A stretch of 64,000 nucleotides of DNA from NCBI RefSeq assembly GCF_048418805.1, contig NC_132793.1, positions 52,856,501 to 52,920,500 on the forward strand, written 5' to 3'. Below are positions 21,116-32,350 of the stretch, piece after piece; the stretch's first letter is position 1, and each line of letters begins with the position of its first letter. Origin of the DNA: Vulpes vulpes (taxonomy: Eukaryota; Chordata; Mammalia; Carnivora; Canidae). A program made the position numbers and the translations under genes. The notes beneath the pieces were generated by a model. The model was not told the origin of the DNA, ran no database searches, and saw only the letters and a program-made list of their open reading frames with translations.

Positions 21116-21268
21116 ATTTCCTAGTACTTTTTGCTTGTTCTACTTGTTTCTATTTTATATGTTCCTTGTTGGGTTTTCTGAGATGTCTCTTTCATCAAGT
21201 TTCAAATTTCATTTTTCTACAGGTGACATTTCTTTTTTTCTTACTTATTCCTGTCTTCCCCTAGTTCT

Positions 21269-21676
21269 TTTTTTTTTATGAGTCTGTGCATTTTTATTTT
21301 TATTATTTTTTTTAAATTAATTTTTATTGGTGTTCAATTTAACAACATACAGAAAAACACCCAGTGCTCATCCCGTCAAGTGTCCGCCTCAGTGCCCGTC
21401 ACCCATTCCCCTCCAACACCCGCCCTCCTCCCCTTCCACCACCCCTAATGGAATATTACTCAGCAATTAGAAACGACAAATACCCACCATTTGCTTCAAC
21501 GTGGATGGAACTGGAGGGTATTATGCTGAGTGAAATAAGTCAATCGGAGAAGGACAAACAATGTATGTTCTCATTCATTTGGGGAATATAAATAATAGTG
21601 AAAGGGAATATAAAGGAAGGGAAAAGAAATGTTGGGAAATATCAGGAAGGGAGACAGAACATAAAGACTCCTAACT
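21269..21676 (-). mobile_element. Carnivore L1 with 5' inversion (twin priming)
   Basis: The left part (about 21313-21446) is the antisense L1 3' end: TTATTGGTGTTCAATTTAAC, GTGCTCATCCCGTCAAG, CCCCTTCCACCACCCCT. From 21447 the orientation flips to sense and shows the upstream stretch AATGGAATATTACTCAGCAA through GGAGACAGAACATAAAGACT. The TSD CTTCCCCTAGTTCT lies at 21255-21268 and 21677-21690. The 75-residue frame at 21364-21591 crosses the inversion and is not a gene. Confidence 0.92.
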
Positions 21677-21844
21677 CTTCCCCTAGTTCTTATCAGATCT
21701 TTCTCTATTGTACCCCATCTCTGTCCTAAGTTCTTAAATTTGTCCTTTTTGAATATCCTTCATACAAGGGAAGATTTAATTCGGTTTTCTTAATTTTTAG
21801 TGATATGTTTGGGCATGTCTGTTCTGTGGAAACATTGGTCTGAA

Positions 21845-22345
21845 GAGAGTACATTCCCTCATTTACTTAACAAGCATATTTTGAATTCCTACGCTGTAGC
21901 AGGCAACGAGAATATACCAGCAGATAAAAACAGAATATAAAAATTTTGTGAGAATAATATGCCAGACTGTGACTTGTGTTATGCAGGGAAATGCCACTCA
22001 GAGTAGAGGGATAAAGAATGTTGATGCGTTTGTCACAATTTTAAATAATGTGACCGGTGATGATCACTCTTGGGAGGTGACAGTTGATTAAAATTTGAAG
22101 GAGCTAAAGGAGTGAGTGATATTGATATCTTGGGGAGAATATGCCAGGTGGAGGAAAGAACAAGAAAAGTCTTTGAGGGATGATTATGTCTTGTATGTTC
22201 TTAGAAAAGAAAGAAGGCTAGGAGACAGGAAAGTTTAGAACCCAGGGGCTATGGGGAGCAAGACCATATAGGGCCTTGTAGGTTTTTTTTAAGTTTAGCT
22301 TTTGCTGAGTGAGATGAAGAGCGAGCCCTGCAATATATGAAGTGG
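21845..22345 (-). mobile_element. L2 LINE fragment, antisense
   Basis: CTCATTTACTTAACAAGCAT, GGGAGGTGACAGTTGATTAA, GAATATGCCAGGTGGAGGAA, ACCATATAGGGCCTTGTAGG and TTTGCTGAGTGAGATGAAGA follow the reverse complement of the L2 3' half. Confidence 0.8.
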
Positions 22346-22985
22346 AAGATGAAAGAATCCTAAATATTTTTCATCTTTTTGGTTAATTTGGTGAGCTTTA
22401 CCACATTTTATAGTATTTATATACTGATTCCGATCCACATCTTCTTTTAGTACGTATCATTGAATAAGTTAGATTTTCCTGAACTAGCTATTTATAGATG
22501 GTTCCTATGAAAGTGGAGTGTGAGAGGATCCTAGGCAGTATTCCAGACTTCACAACTTAAAGTCTCTGTTTCTGCTGCCATAGAGATAGACTGCTTCCTA
22601 TCAATGTGGATCCTTTTGGGTGTCTTTGTGCACTCCCACAACATCCCACACTTTCCGTTTCCCTTCATTCTATCTGGACCAGAGGTCATGTTCTCTCCTG
22701 TTCAAGAGATGTAGAGTTTGCACTTCTGAGTGAGCCCCTCACCTTCGTTGATGCTGTCAGAGAACTGCCCTACTAGGGTCTCTTGAACTCTCTGCCTCTA
22801 ATGATCTCTTCCTTCTTGGCTTCTGTCCATCTAAGCTTCTTCTGGCAGCCCATGCATCTAAGATGAAGACAACTTATTATAGGTGCCTCTTAATTTCCCT
22901 GAAAAATTGAAGTTACAGGGTGGTGTTCCTTTTCTTTGTTGCTTTGGTGTGATTTTCAGGAAGACAAGCAGAGAAACCCTGACTT
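22346..22985. other. Unique sequence
   Basis: No repeat or gene recognised, including the pyrimidine-rich part at 22560-22860. Confidence 0.4.
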
Positions 22986-22987
22986 AG

Positions 22988-23402
22988 GTAGTATGATGCT
23001 TACTTTTGTATGTCAACTTCGCTAGGCTATGGTGCCCAGTTGTCTGACCAATACCAGCCTATAGATATTGCTGTGAAAATATTTTTTAGATGTGGTTAAC
23101 ATTTAAACCAGCAGACTTTGAATAAAGCAAATTACCCTCCACAATGTAGGTGGGCCTCATCGAATCATTTGAAAGACTGAGGTTCTCTGAAGAGGAAGGA
23201 ATTCTTCATTCACATTGTCTTCAGATTCAAGACTGTAACATTAATTCATGCCAGAATTTCTAACCTGCTGGACTTCTCAACAAATTTTGAATTTGCTATC
23301 CCCTACAATTGTGTGAGTTAATTCCTTAAAACAAATCTCACTCTATATATGTACGTACATTCTAATCATTCTATTTCTCTGGAGAACCCTGACTAATATA
23401 GG
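22988..23402 (+). mobile_element. LTR-like repeat (MaLR/ERVL-type), sense
   Basis: GTATGTCAACTTCGCTAGGC, TATGGTGCCCAGTTGTCTGA, GTGGGCCTCATCGAATCATT, CTACAATTGTGTGAGTTAAT and the end TCTCTGGAGAACCCTGACTA ATATAG (split here) show the same architecture as the repeat at 19.50-19.97 kb. Confidence 0.55.
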
Positions 23403-25132
23403 TTGCTATATTTGTAATGGAAATTCAATAACTAATTTGATGCAACTATTGGAAAAATTTTGTACAGAGATTTCATTTAATAATTTTTATATTTACTCAG
23501 AATTTATATAAGTTTAACATTTTCAAAGATATATTGATTAGCTCACATATAATTCCATGGGACATTTTTGGGAATAGTAGTTTAACAGGTCAGGTAATTC
23601 TGTATTTTATTCTGACGCCCTGCTATATTTGGGGAGTGTGGTATTAATGCAGAAGAGCCAAAGAGCTAATGTTTTAAGGGGTTAATAAATGGGAAACCAT
23701 GTCTGTTAGACATCAATGACTGGGTTGGTAGATCACAGCCTAAAGATGGAGTTCATGTCATCTTTGAGAGGAGAGAAGAACATTCTATTCTAAGTCTCTT
23801 TCCTTTGAACACACCTGTTATTTTGAGAGGCATTCTTCAATTACAATACGCATTTGTAACCAAAAATATATCAGAGATATAGTTTAAAATTCATGACCGT
23901 AAATGTTATGGATATATAGTGATGTCATATATTCTAGTTCTCTATTTAAAAATATTTCTTGGGCATTCCTGTTAGGGTCTTTAGAGCAGACTTGGGGTAG
24001 AGGGGGCTTAAATTTCAATCCAGGTTCAGAAAAGTACAAGGATCATGGGTAAAATATCCAAATCTTAATCAGTAAAAACGTAATTGAGTATACATTTTTA
24101 AATTGTCATTGTTCTATGTGATTTCACATTTGTGTTACCAGTACATGCTAAGGCTGTATGCTAAATAAATATATTAAACAACAGTTTTTTATTGACAAGC
24201 TTTCTATTTATTTTTTTTTAAAGCTTTCTATTTATATAAAAAGCTATAGAGAGTAGCTTTTGAAAACACAACTTGAATAACTACAACTTAGAGAATTATC
24301 TCCTTTAATATCCAATGTGAGATACAGAACTTAATGTAAAGTTAATTTACTCTATTGGAGCACATTCATTTGTAGCATATACGATAAACAGATTTCCCAA
24401 AGGGTCTGGGCAATCAGAATTACCAGACATTTATCAATGATCAGAATTACCTCACTGGCTTGTTCTTTGAAAGAAAGAACACTTTCTTACATGTTTCCAT
24501 AGGGCACATTGCTTTGGGAAGTTTCATATTCTTTAATATGTGCCATGTTTTATAATTATCAATGGCCAGCCAAATCATTTGCACAGTGTTAGGTTGCCTT
24601 ACATTTTCATTATATTTATTCATAAAATTATAGGTAGTGATTAAGAGTGTCTATGTTCTCCTACTTTAAAAATTGATAAGGAATTTAAACTGAAGATGAA
24701 CAGACATAAGTACTAAAGATTCTTAGCAATATGTTTCTTACTTGATAGTTTGTTGTAAAATTTTCAAAACCAAACACACTTACCACATAGATGATGTTAC
24801 ATTGTATGGACTACTGGTCACCCACACGAAAAGGGCATCCTATAAAGATGAAATGGAGGAAATAAGGAAATAAGCATAAATGATCCTACGGGTGATTAGA
24901 CAAATATTCAGATATTAGACTAAGATTTCTAATATGATGGAACAAATTTCAAAGGGATCTTTGTTGTATACTATGTGAGATTTGGCCAAAGATTTTCTAG
25001 TCCTTCATTTGTTCTCTACTCCTAACAGAGGAATCTTGTTGAGAGAGTTTCCATTTGGAAAAAAATTCCTCAAGATGTTCCTTCAATTCAGATTCATGAG
25101 CCAGAAAGTTTGTCAACATTTAACTGTGCCAT
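23403..25132. other. Unique AT-rich sequence
   Basis: About 1.7 kb with no gene and no recognised interspersed repeat. It contains the small duplication at 24197-24234 described separately. Confidence 0.45.
24197..24234. repeat. 14-bp direct repeats flanking a T-rich decamer
   Basis: AAGCTTTCTATTTA occurs at 24197-24210 and again at 24221-24234, separated by T9A. This has the form of a TSD around a tail-only insertion, although replication slippage is also possible. Confidence 0.8.
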
Positions 25133-25148
25133 AAAGAATATATAATGG

Positions 25149-25305
25149 GGAGATCCCCGGGTGGCTCAGCAGTTTAGTGCCTGCCTTTAGTCCAGGGCTC
25201 GTGATCCTGGAGTCCTGGGATTGAGTCCCATGTCAGGCTCCCTGCATGGAGCCTGCTTCTCCCTCTGCCTGTCTCTCATGAATAAATAAATAAAATCTTT
25301 AAAAA
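25149..25305 (+). mobile_element. SINEC, sense, shortened
   Basis: AGATCCCCGGGTGGCTCAGC, AGTTTAGTGCCTGCCTTTAG, GCTCCCTGCATGGAGCCTGC and GTCTCTCATGAATAAATAAA with an A tail form a SINEC that lacks most of the (CT)n tract. The TSD AAAGAATATATAATGG-like lies at about 25133-25148 and 25306-25320. Confidence 0.93.
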
Positions 25306-25498
25306 AAAGAATACATATGGATTTTAATATCAGTTTTGGCCTGCTTAAGTGTGTAGCCAACAAAATGTTTTATTTTTTGTTAGCTCTGCTCTGGACTTTA
25401 TGTGCCTCAGGTTGCTTTCATCTCTTGATGTTTTGCTCAGATATCTCTCCTTGCTCCAGAGAAGACAGTCTGGTTTTTCAAAGGTGTTTATGTTTACA

Positions 25499-25640
25499 TA
25501 TGCCAGAGGCTCTCAAACCTGGTAGATCAGAATTTACCAGGCCACATTTTAACAGTGCCAAGATCCCATTCAAGGAGATTCTCATTTATTAGTGGAGTGG
25601 GCATGCCTCTGAAAATGGACACAGCTAGTAGTTATGATAA
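25499..25640 (+). mobile_element. hAT-type MITE fragment (MER20-like)
   Basis: GCCAGAGGCTCTCAAACCTG, GTAGATCAGAATTTACCAGG and CAAGGAGATTCTCATTTATT resemble non-autonomous hAT-Charlie elements with CAGTGGTTCTCAAAC-type ends. Subfamily and 3' border are uncertain. Confidence 0.5.
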
Positions 25641-27572
25641 CCATAACTTGTGCTTACGCTTATCACGAAGTTCAGTCTTTATCAAAACTATTGTTTCTAA
25701 TGGTAAGAAAATGATCTGTAAAATATGGTATTGCTCAATACCAGAAATGACGATGTAAAAGAATGGTGTTCTGAGTTTCTCCAAGCGCTGTTCTTCAGTT
25801 TGGTTCTCTTTTCTTCTGTTCAGCACCATGACGCTCCCTCACTAGGCTGATAAACAACTCTGCCATCCCTTCTATCTCTGCCATCCCTCTACCCTCCAGC
25901 AGCAGCTCAGTGTGTTTACTGCTTAATCACTTTGTGCCCAACAACACGTGGGCTCTACGGAATGGGGCTTGAAATCAGATGATAGAGCTCTACTTGATTA
26001 TCATTCACAACAGCAGCCCAATACATGATTTTTCTAATTATCTCCCCTGTGGTGGACATTAGCCCCTGTTTGGTTTTCGATTATAACATCTATATGTCTT
26101 AGTCCCCAAACATTCCTAGAGGATATACTATCAGTATAACCACAGAGAGGTTAGTCAGAGTGCCAGGAAAGTGACTTCCTTTGATGACTCCCTTTTCCTT
26201 TCACGATTAAGTTGGACTACTGTCAGCAGAGGGGTTAGAAGGAAGAAAGGTGAATCAGGTGCATTTGTTTTTCAGTGAAATACTACTTTTCAGAATTTTT
26301 CCCAGATAACACAAAGTAAATGCTATGTTAATTTCCCTTATGTGTTTTCTCAGATACATAAGCATCATTCCTTTTCACTGCAGGAATATTCTAAATGATC
26401 TTCTTTATTTTCTGTAAGCACTAAAATTATGATTTAAAAAAAATTTTGTTAAGTGTTTTAGGTACATCATTCCTTAGGATCTGAATCAGACCTGACTATA
26501 ATAATATTATGTTTAAAATAACTGATGTTATTGAAGCTCTTTCAGGAAGTCTTCAATTAAACATTGGTCAATATATATTTTGCAATTTTACAGACACTAG
26601 TATATATCATTTTTACTATTTTACAGTTTTCCTGACAAATCTGTAACAGAGAAAGTGATTTCCTAAAAAATGTTGAATTTGGCAAAATATTAATATTCTT
26701 CTCTTGCTCTCTGTCCCCAAAGGAGATACTATGGAGTCATTTTGTTTGAGTGTCAGGTTTTATTGACGATCTTAGTAAGAATCATTTATATTTTGCAGGT
26801 CCCCTGCACATGTCATTAATAGAGAACTGCTTCCTTGCTTGCATGAATGTTTGATTTCTTTTTCCAGTTAAATAGTGATCCAAATGCAAAATCTAATGCT
26901 TAGGGTAATCATGTGAATTTATGACCATCGCTTGGATGCTGGGCTTTCAGAAATGAAATTGAATAGATCATATTTCTCCATAAATGTAGGTTTACAGCTG
27001 AGATAGATCTAATATTGATAATCTCTTTATTTAACTGTTTCAAAATGCCATATGTGACTGAAAGCAACAGAATGGAAATAACTATGTTTATAGCAAATAG
27101 AACAGGAAATGAAAGCAAGATATGCAGAAAGCTTCCTACTGAAGTAGGCATCATATTTGTGCCATAGTGCAGCAGCATTAAGGGCAGCAATTGGCAGGTT
27201 GAAGAAAGGGATTGGGGTGCACTCAAATGTAGGATGAGGAAATTAAAATGGAAAAATATGACAGCTATTTTCAGATGCTCAGAATCTCTCAGATGGGATA
27301 ACTTGATGATTAAATTAAAGCCGACTTAAAATCAAGGAAAATACCTGTTGATTTATTTCCACAATTTTGTATGGAACAAAGTACATCTATTAGATCACCT
27401 TTTTTCCCCCAATATCTGCCATTGTCAGATCTGTATTATTGCAAAAACAATGGCTTGAGGTACAACAAAATTTCAATTTAAGTGACTTTACTTCTGACTT
27501 TGCCTTTTTCTTAGTCTATATCTATTCATTTATCCCACATGATCATTTGCAAGTGAAATCAGTTAAGGGAAG
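25641..27572. other. Mostly unique sequence
   Basis: About 1.9 kb without a recognised repeat. The antisense frame at 26909-27226 (105 residues) has a hydrophobic middle, but I recognise no receptor or transporter motif in it. Confidence 0.4.
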
Positions 27573-27930
27573 TGCTTTGGATTGAACTGTGTTCCCTGAA
27601 ATTCATATGTCGAAGTCCCAACCTCAAATACTACTATATTCAAGATGAGAATTTTTAGGTGGTAATTAAGTATCGGGTCATAATAAGATGAGATTGGTGG
27701 GCCTTATAAGAAGAGGAAAAGAGAGAGATCTCTCTCCCTCTCCACCATGTGAGAACATGGTGAGAAGACGGCCATTGCAAGCCAGGAAGAGAGCCTGTAT
27801 CACAAACTGGCCAGGTTGGCACCCTGTTATTAGACTTTCCAGATTCTAGGGCAGTAAGAAAATAAATTTTTGTTGTTTAAACCACCTAGTCTATTATTTT
27901 TTTTTATGGCAATCTCACCAGATTAAGACA
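27573..27930 (+). mobile_element. MaLR LTR (MLT1/MST-like), sense
   Basis: It begins TGCTTTGGATTGAACTGTGT, continues GAAATTCATATGTCGAAGTC, GGTGGGCCTTATAAGAAGAG and CACCATGTGAGAACATGGTG, and ends with AATAAATTTTTGTTGTTTAA, ACCACCTAGTCTATTA and AAGACA. These are the classic MaLR LTR landmarks. Flanks GGAAG and GAAAG are compatible with a 5-bp TSD. Confidence 0.85.
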
Positions 27931-27956
27931 GAAAGCATATTCATCCCAAACATACA

Positions 27957-28038
27957 TGCTTCAACGTGGATGGAACTGGAGGGTATTATGTTGAGTGAAA
28001 TAAGTCAATTGGAGAAGGAAAATCATCATACAGTTTCA
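27957..28038 (+). mobile_element. Small internal L1 ORF2 fragment, sense
   Basis: TGCTTCAACGTGGATGGAAC, GGAGGGTATTATGTTGAGTG and AATAAGTCAATTGGAGAAGG match the extreme 3' part of carnivore L1 ORF2 without any L1 3' end or A tail. It lies just outside the large antisense L1, which carries the same segment reversed near 28.43 kb. Confidence 0.75.
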
Positions 28039-28389
28039 TGATGGGACAATTATTTACTTTATCATTTAGTTTCCTGTTTCTTCAGTACTTCCAATGTTTT
28101 AACAGTCATGGTAGTGACAGGTCCACATAGAGGTTTTCTTTTTTTCTCTTTAATTTTTTTAATTTAAATTCAATTTGCCAACATAGAGTATAGCACCCAG
28201 TACTCATCCCATCAAGCGCCCTCCTCAGTGCCCATCACCCAGTTACCCCATCCCCCCACGACCTCCCCTTCCACAACCCTTTGTTTCTCAGAGTTAGGAG
28301 TCTCTCATGGTTTGTCTCCCTCTCTAATTTTTCCCACTGGTTTCCCTCCTTTTCCTTATAATCCCTTTCACTCTTTCTTATATACCCAT

Positions 28390-29916
28390 ATGAGTGAGAC
28401 CATATTATGATTGTCCTCCAATTGACTTATTTCACTCAGCATAATACCCTCCAGTTCCATCCATGTTGAAGCAAATTGTGGCTGTTCATCCTTTCTGATG
28501 GCTGAGGAATATTCCATTACATACATCCATTCATCTGGTGAAGGGTATCATGGCTCTTTCCACAGTTTGGCTTTTATGGACTGGCTGCTATGAACACTGG
28601 GGAGTAGATGTCCTGGCTTTTCACTACATCTGTATCTTTGGGGTAAATACCCAATAGTGCAATTCTTGGGTCATAGTGGAGCTCTATTTTTAACTCTTTG
28701 AGTAACCTCCACAGTTTTCCAGAGTGGCTGCACCAGCTTGCATTCCCACCAACAGTGCAGGAGGGTTCCCCTTTCTCCACATTCTCTCTAACATCAGTTG
28801 TTTCCCGTCTTGTTAATTTTCCCCATTCTCACTGGGGTGAGGTGGGATCTCATTGTGGTTTGGATTTGTGTTTCCCTGACGGCAAGTGATGCGGAACATT
28901 TTCTCATGTGCTTGTTGGCCATGTGTAGGTCTTCTTTGGAGAAATGTCTGTTCATGTCTTCTGCCCATTTCATGATTGGATTGTTTGTTTCTTGGGTGTT
29001 GAGTTTAATAAGTTCTTTATAGATCTTGGATACTAGCCCTTTATCTGATAGGTCATTTGCAAATATCTTCTCCCATTCTGTAGGTTGTCTTTTAGTTTTG
29101 TTGACTGTTTCTTTTGCTGTGCAGAAACTTTTTATCCTGATTAACTCCCAATAGTTCATTTTTGCTTTTGTTTCCCTTGCCTTCATAGATGTATCTTGCA
29201 AGAAGTTACTGTGACCAAGTTCAAAAAGGGTGTTCCCTATTTTCTCCTCCAGGATTTTGATGGATTCTTATCTCACATTTAGATCTTTCAACCATTTTGA
29301 GCATATCTTTCTGTCTGGTGTAAGAGAATGGTCCAGTTTTATTCTTCTGCACAAAGCTGTACATTTTCCCAGCACCATTTATTGAAGAGACTGTCCTTTT
29401 TCCAGTGGATAGTCTGTCCTGCTTTGTCGAATATTAGTTGACCATAGAGTTGAGGGCCCATCTCTGGGTTCTCTATTTTGTCCCATGGATCTATGTGTCT
29501 GTTTTTGTGCCAGTACCATACTGTCTTGATGATCAGAGCTTTGTAGTACAGCTTGAAACCCGGCATTGTGATGCCCCTGGCTCTGGCTTTTCTTTTTTAA
29601 TATTTCTCTGGGTATTCTGGATCTTTTCTGATTCCATGCAAATCTTAAGATTATTTGTTCCAACTGTGTGAAGAAAGTCCATGATATTTTAATAGGGATT
29701 GCACTGAATGTGTAAATTGTCCCACGTAGTATAGACAGTTTCATAATATTTATTTTTCCAATCCATGGGCATGGAATGTTTTTCCATCTCTTTGTGTCTT
29801 CTTCAATTTCTTCAGAAGTGTTCTGCAGTTTTCAGAGTATAGATCCTTTACCTCTTTGGTTAGGTTTATTCCTAGGTATCTTATGTTTTTTTTTTTTTAA
29901 GATTTTATTTATTTAT

Positions 29917-29974
<58 letters not shown>

Positions 29975-32205
29975 CAGAGGGAGAAGCAGGCTCCATGCAG
30001 GGAGCCTGATGTGGGACTCGATCCCAAGACTCCAGGATCATGCCCTGGGTGGAAGGCAGGCACCAAACCACTGAGCCACCCAGGGATCCCGGTATCTTAT
30101 GTTTTTGAGTGAAATTGTAAATGAGATTGATTCCTTAATTTCTCTTTCTTCAGTCTCATTGTTAGTGTGCAGATGCCACTGATTTCTGTGATTGATTTTG
30201 TATCCTGCTACATTGCTGAAGTCCTGTCTGAGTTCTAGCAATCTTGGGGTGGAGTCTTTTGGGTTTTCCATACACAGTATCATGTCATCTGCAAAGTGTG
30301 AGAGCCTTACTTCTTTGCCGATTCCAATGCCTTTTATTTTTGTTTTCTGATTGCTGAGGCTAGGACTTCTAGTACCATGTTGAACAACAGTAGTAAAAGT
30401 GGACATTTCTGTTGTGTTCCTGATCTTAGAGCAAAGGCTCTCAGTTTTTCCAATTCGGAATGACATTCGCTGTAGTCTTTTCATAAATGGTTTTTATGTT
30501 ATTGAGGAATGTTCCCTCTATCCCTACACTTTGAAGAGTTTTGATCAGGAATGGAGGCTGTATTTTGTCAAATGCTTTCTCTGCATCTATTGAGAGGATC
30601 ATATGGTTCTTGTTTTTTCTCTTGTTGACGTGATCTATCATGTTGATTGTTTTATGAGTGTTGAACCAGCCTTACATCTTGGGGATAAATCCCACTTGGT
30701 CATGTGAAATAATCCTCTTAATGTACTGTTGGATCTATTGGCTAGCATCTCAGTGAGAATTTTTGCATCCATGTTCATCAGGGACACTGGTCTGTAATTC
30801 TCCTTTTTGGTGGGGTCTTTGTCTGGTTTTGGAATCAAGGTAATGCTGGCCTCATAGAAAGAGTTTGGAAGTATTCCCTCCCTTTCTATTCTTTGAAACA
30901 GCTTTAGTAGAATAGATATTATTTCTTCTTTAAATGTTTGGTAGAATTCCCCTGGGAAGCCATCTGGCCCTGGACTTTTGTGTCTTGGGAAGTTTTTGAT
31001 GACTGCTTCAATTTCCTTGCTGGTTATGGGTCTGTTCAGATTTTCTATTTCTTCCTGCTTCACATTTGGTCATTTATATATCTCTAGGAATGCATCTGTT
31101 TCTTCCAAATTGCCTAATTTGTTGGCATATAGTTGCTCATAATACATTTTTAAAATCATTTGTGTTTCCTTGGTATTGGTTGCGATCTCTCTTTTATTCA
31201 TGATTTTATTGAGTCTTTTTTCTTCGTAATAACGCTGGCTAGGGGTTTATTTATCTTATTAATTCTTTCAATGAACCACTCCTGGTTTTGTTGATCTGTT
31301 CTACAGTTCTTCTGGTCTCTATTTCATTGAGTTCTGCTCTAATCTTTATTATCTCTCTTCTTCTGCTTGTTGTAGGTTTTACTTGCTGTTCTTTCTTCAG
31401 TGCCTTTAGGTGCAAGGTTAGCTTGTGTATTTGAGGTTTTTCCAATTTTTTGACGGAGGCTTGTATTGCAATGTATTTCCCTCTTAGGACCCCTTTTGCT
31501 GTATTTCAAAGATTTTGAATGGTATCTTCATTTTCATTAGTTTCCATGAATCTTTTTAATTCTTCTCTAATTTCCTGGTTGACCCATTCATCTTTTAGTA
31601 GGATGCTCTTTAACCTCCACGTGTTTGAGTTTCTTCCAAATTTCTTTTTGTGATTGAGTTCAGGTTTCAAAGCATTATGGTCTGAAAATATGCAGGGCAC
31701 AATCCCAATCTTTTGTATCGGTCTATTCTGGAGAAAGTTCCATGTGCACTTGAGAAGAATGTGTATTCAGTTGCATTAGGATGGAATGTTCTGCATACAT
31801 ATGTAAAATCCATCTGGTCCAGTGTATCATTCAAGGCACTTGTTTCTTTGGTGATGTTTTTCTTAGAAAATCTGTCTTTTGCTGAGAGTGCTGTGTTGAA
31901 GTCTCCTACTATTAATGTATTATTACCTATGTATCTCTTTACTTTGGTTATTAATTGACTGATGTGCCTGGCTGCTCCCATATTAGGGGCATAAATATTC
32001 ATAATTGTTAGGTCTTCTTGTTGAACAGACCGTTTAAGTATCATATAGTGTCCCTCCTCATCTCTTACTACAGTCTTTCATATAAACCCTAATATATCTG
32101 ATATGTGAGGATTGCTACCCCAGTGTTCTTTTGAGGACGATTTGAATGATAAATGGTTCTCCATCCCTTCATTTTCGGTCTGGAGGTGTCATTAAAATGA
32201 GCCAA
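28390..32205 (-). pseudogene. L1 ORF2 (endonuclease-reverse transcriptase) pseudogene
   Basis: An intact ORF2 protein nicks genomic DNA and reverse-transcribes L1 RNA at the nick. Here the frame is broken into pieces. From its 5' side, the endonuclease pieces keep NIYAPN and GDFN (31895-31906), SSAHGTFSRID (31721-31753) and SDH (31677-31685). The RT domain keeps HKSPGPDGFPGEFYQ (within 30638-31063) and FADD, the metal-binding catalytic motif (30284-30295). The C-terminal part keeps NKTKRQPTEWEKIFAND (within 28794-29201) and ends near LEGIMLSEISQ. The SINE at 29891-30090 further interrupts the coding sequence, between the catalytic FADD motif and the C-terminal part. The true N-terminus is not present because of the deletion near 32.2 kb. 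Family membership is clear; function is excluded. Confidence 0.9.
29891..30090 (-). mobile_element. Young SINEC_Cf inserted in L1 ORF2
   Basis: T run, AAGATTTTATTTATTTATGA, a long (GA)n tract (about 29917-29969), GCAGGCTCCATGCAGGGAGC, then GACTCGATCCCAAGACTCC and GAGCCACCCAGGGATCCC. A perfect 16-bp TSD, GGTATCTTATGTTTTT, lies at 29875-29890 and 30091-30106, so this insertion is recent relative to its L1 host. Confidence 0.97.
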
Positions 32206-32350
32206 TAATAATTTTACAATTGTTCTTCTGAATTGTATCTCTGACAGGGTATTTAAATACACATCCAGCAATTCTGTGGCAGACTGTTACTTGCAGTTCT
32301 TTCTTTTGTGGTGAATTATTCCTTCTAGTAATTTTGTCCAGTAATTTTGT
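32197..32350 (-). pseudogene. ORF1-like N-terminal remnant joined to ORF2
   Basis: The antisense frame starting at 32271 reads NTLSEIQFRRTIVKLL and then continues without a stop as FNDTSRPKMKGW, which belongs to the ORF2 endonuclease. The upstream bases (about 32290-32350) read TRRNNSPQKKE in another frame, resembling the start of L1 ORF1, the RNA-binding chaperone. If this reading is right, nearly all of ORF1 and the start of ORF2 are deleted. The ORF1 assignment rests on recall of the family pattern. Confidence 0.5.

Noticed and set aside
26909..27226. Hydrophobic 105-residue antisense frame that might suggest a membrane receptor remnant
   Set aside because: No conserved receptor motif could be identified; leucine/isoleucine-rich frames are common in AT-rich DNA.
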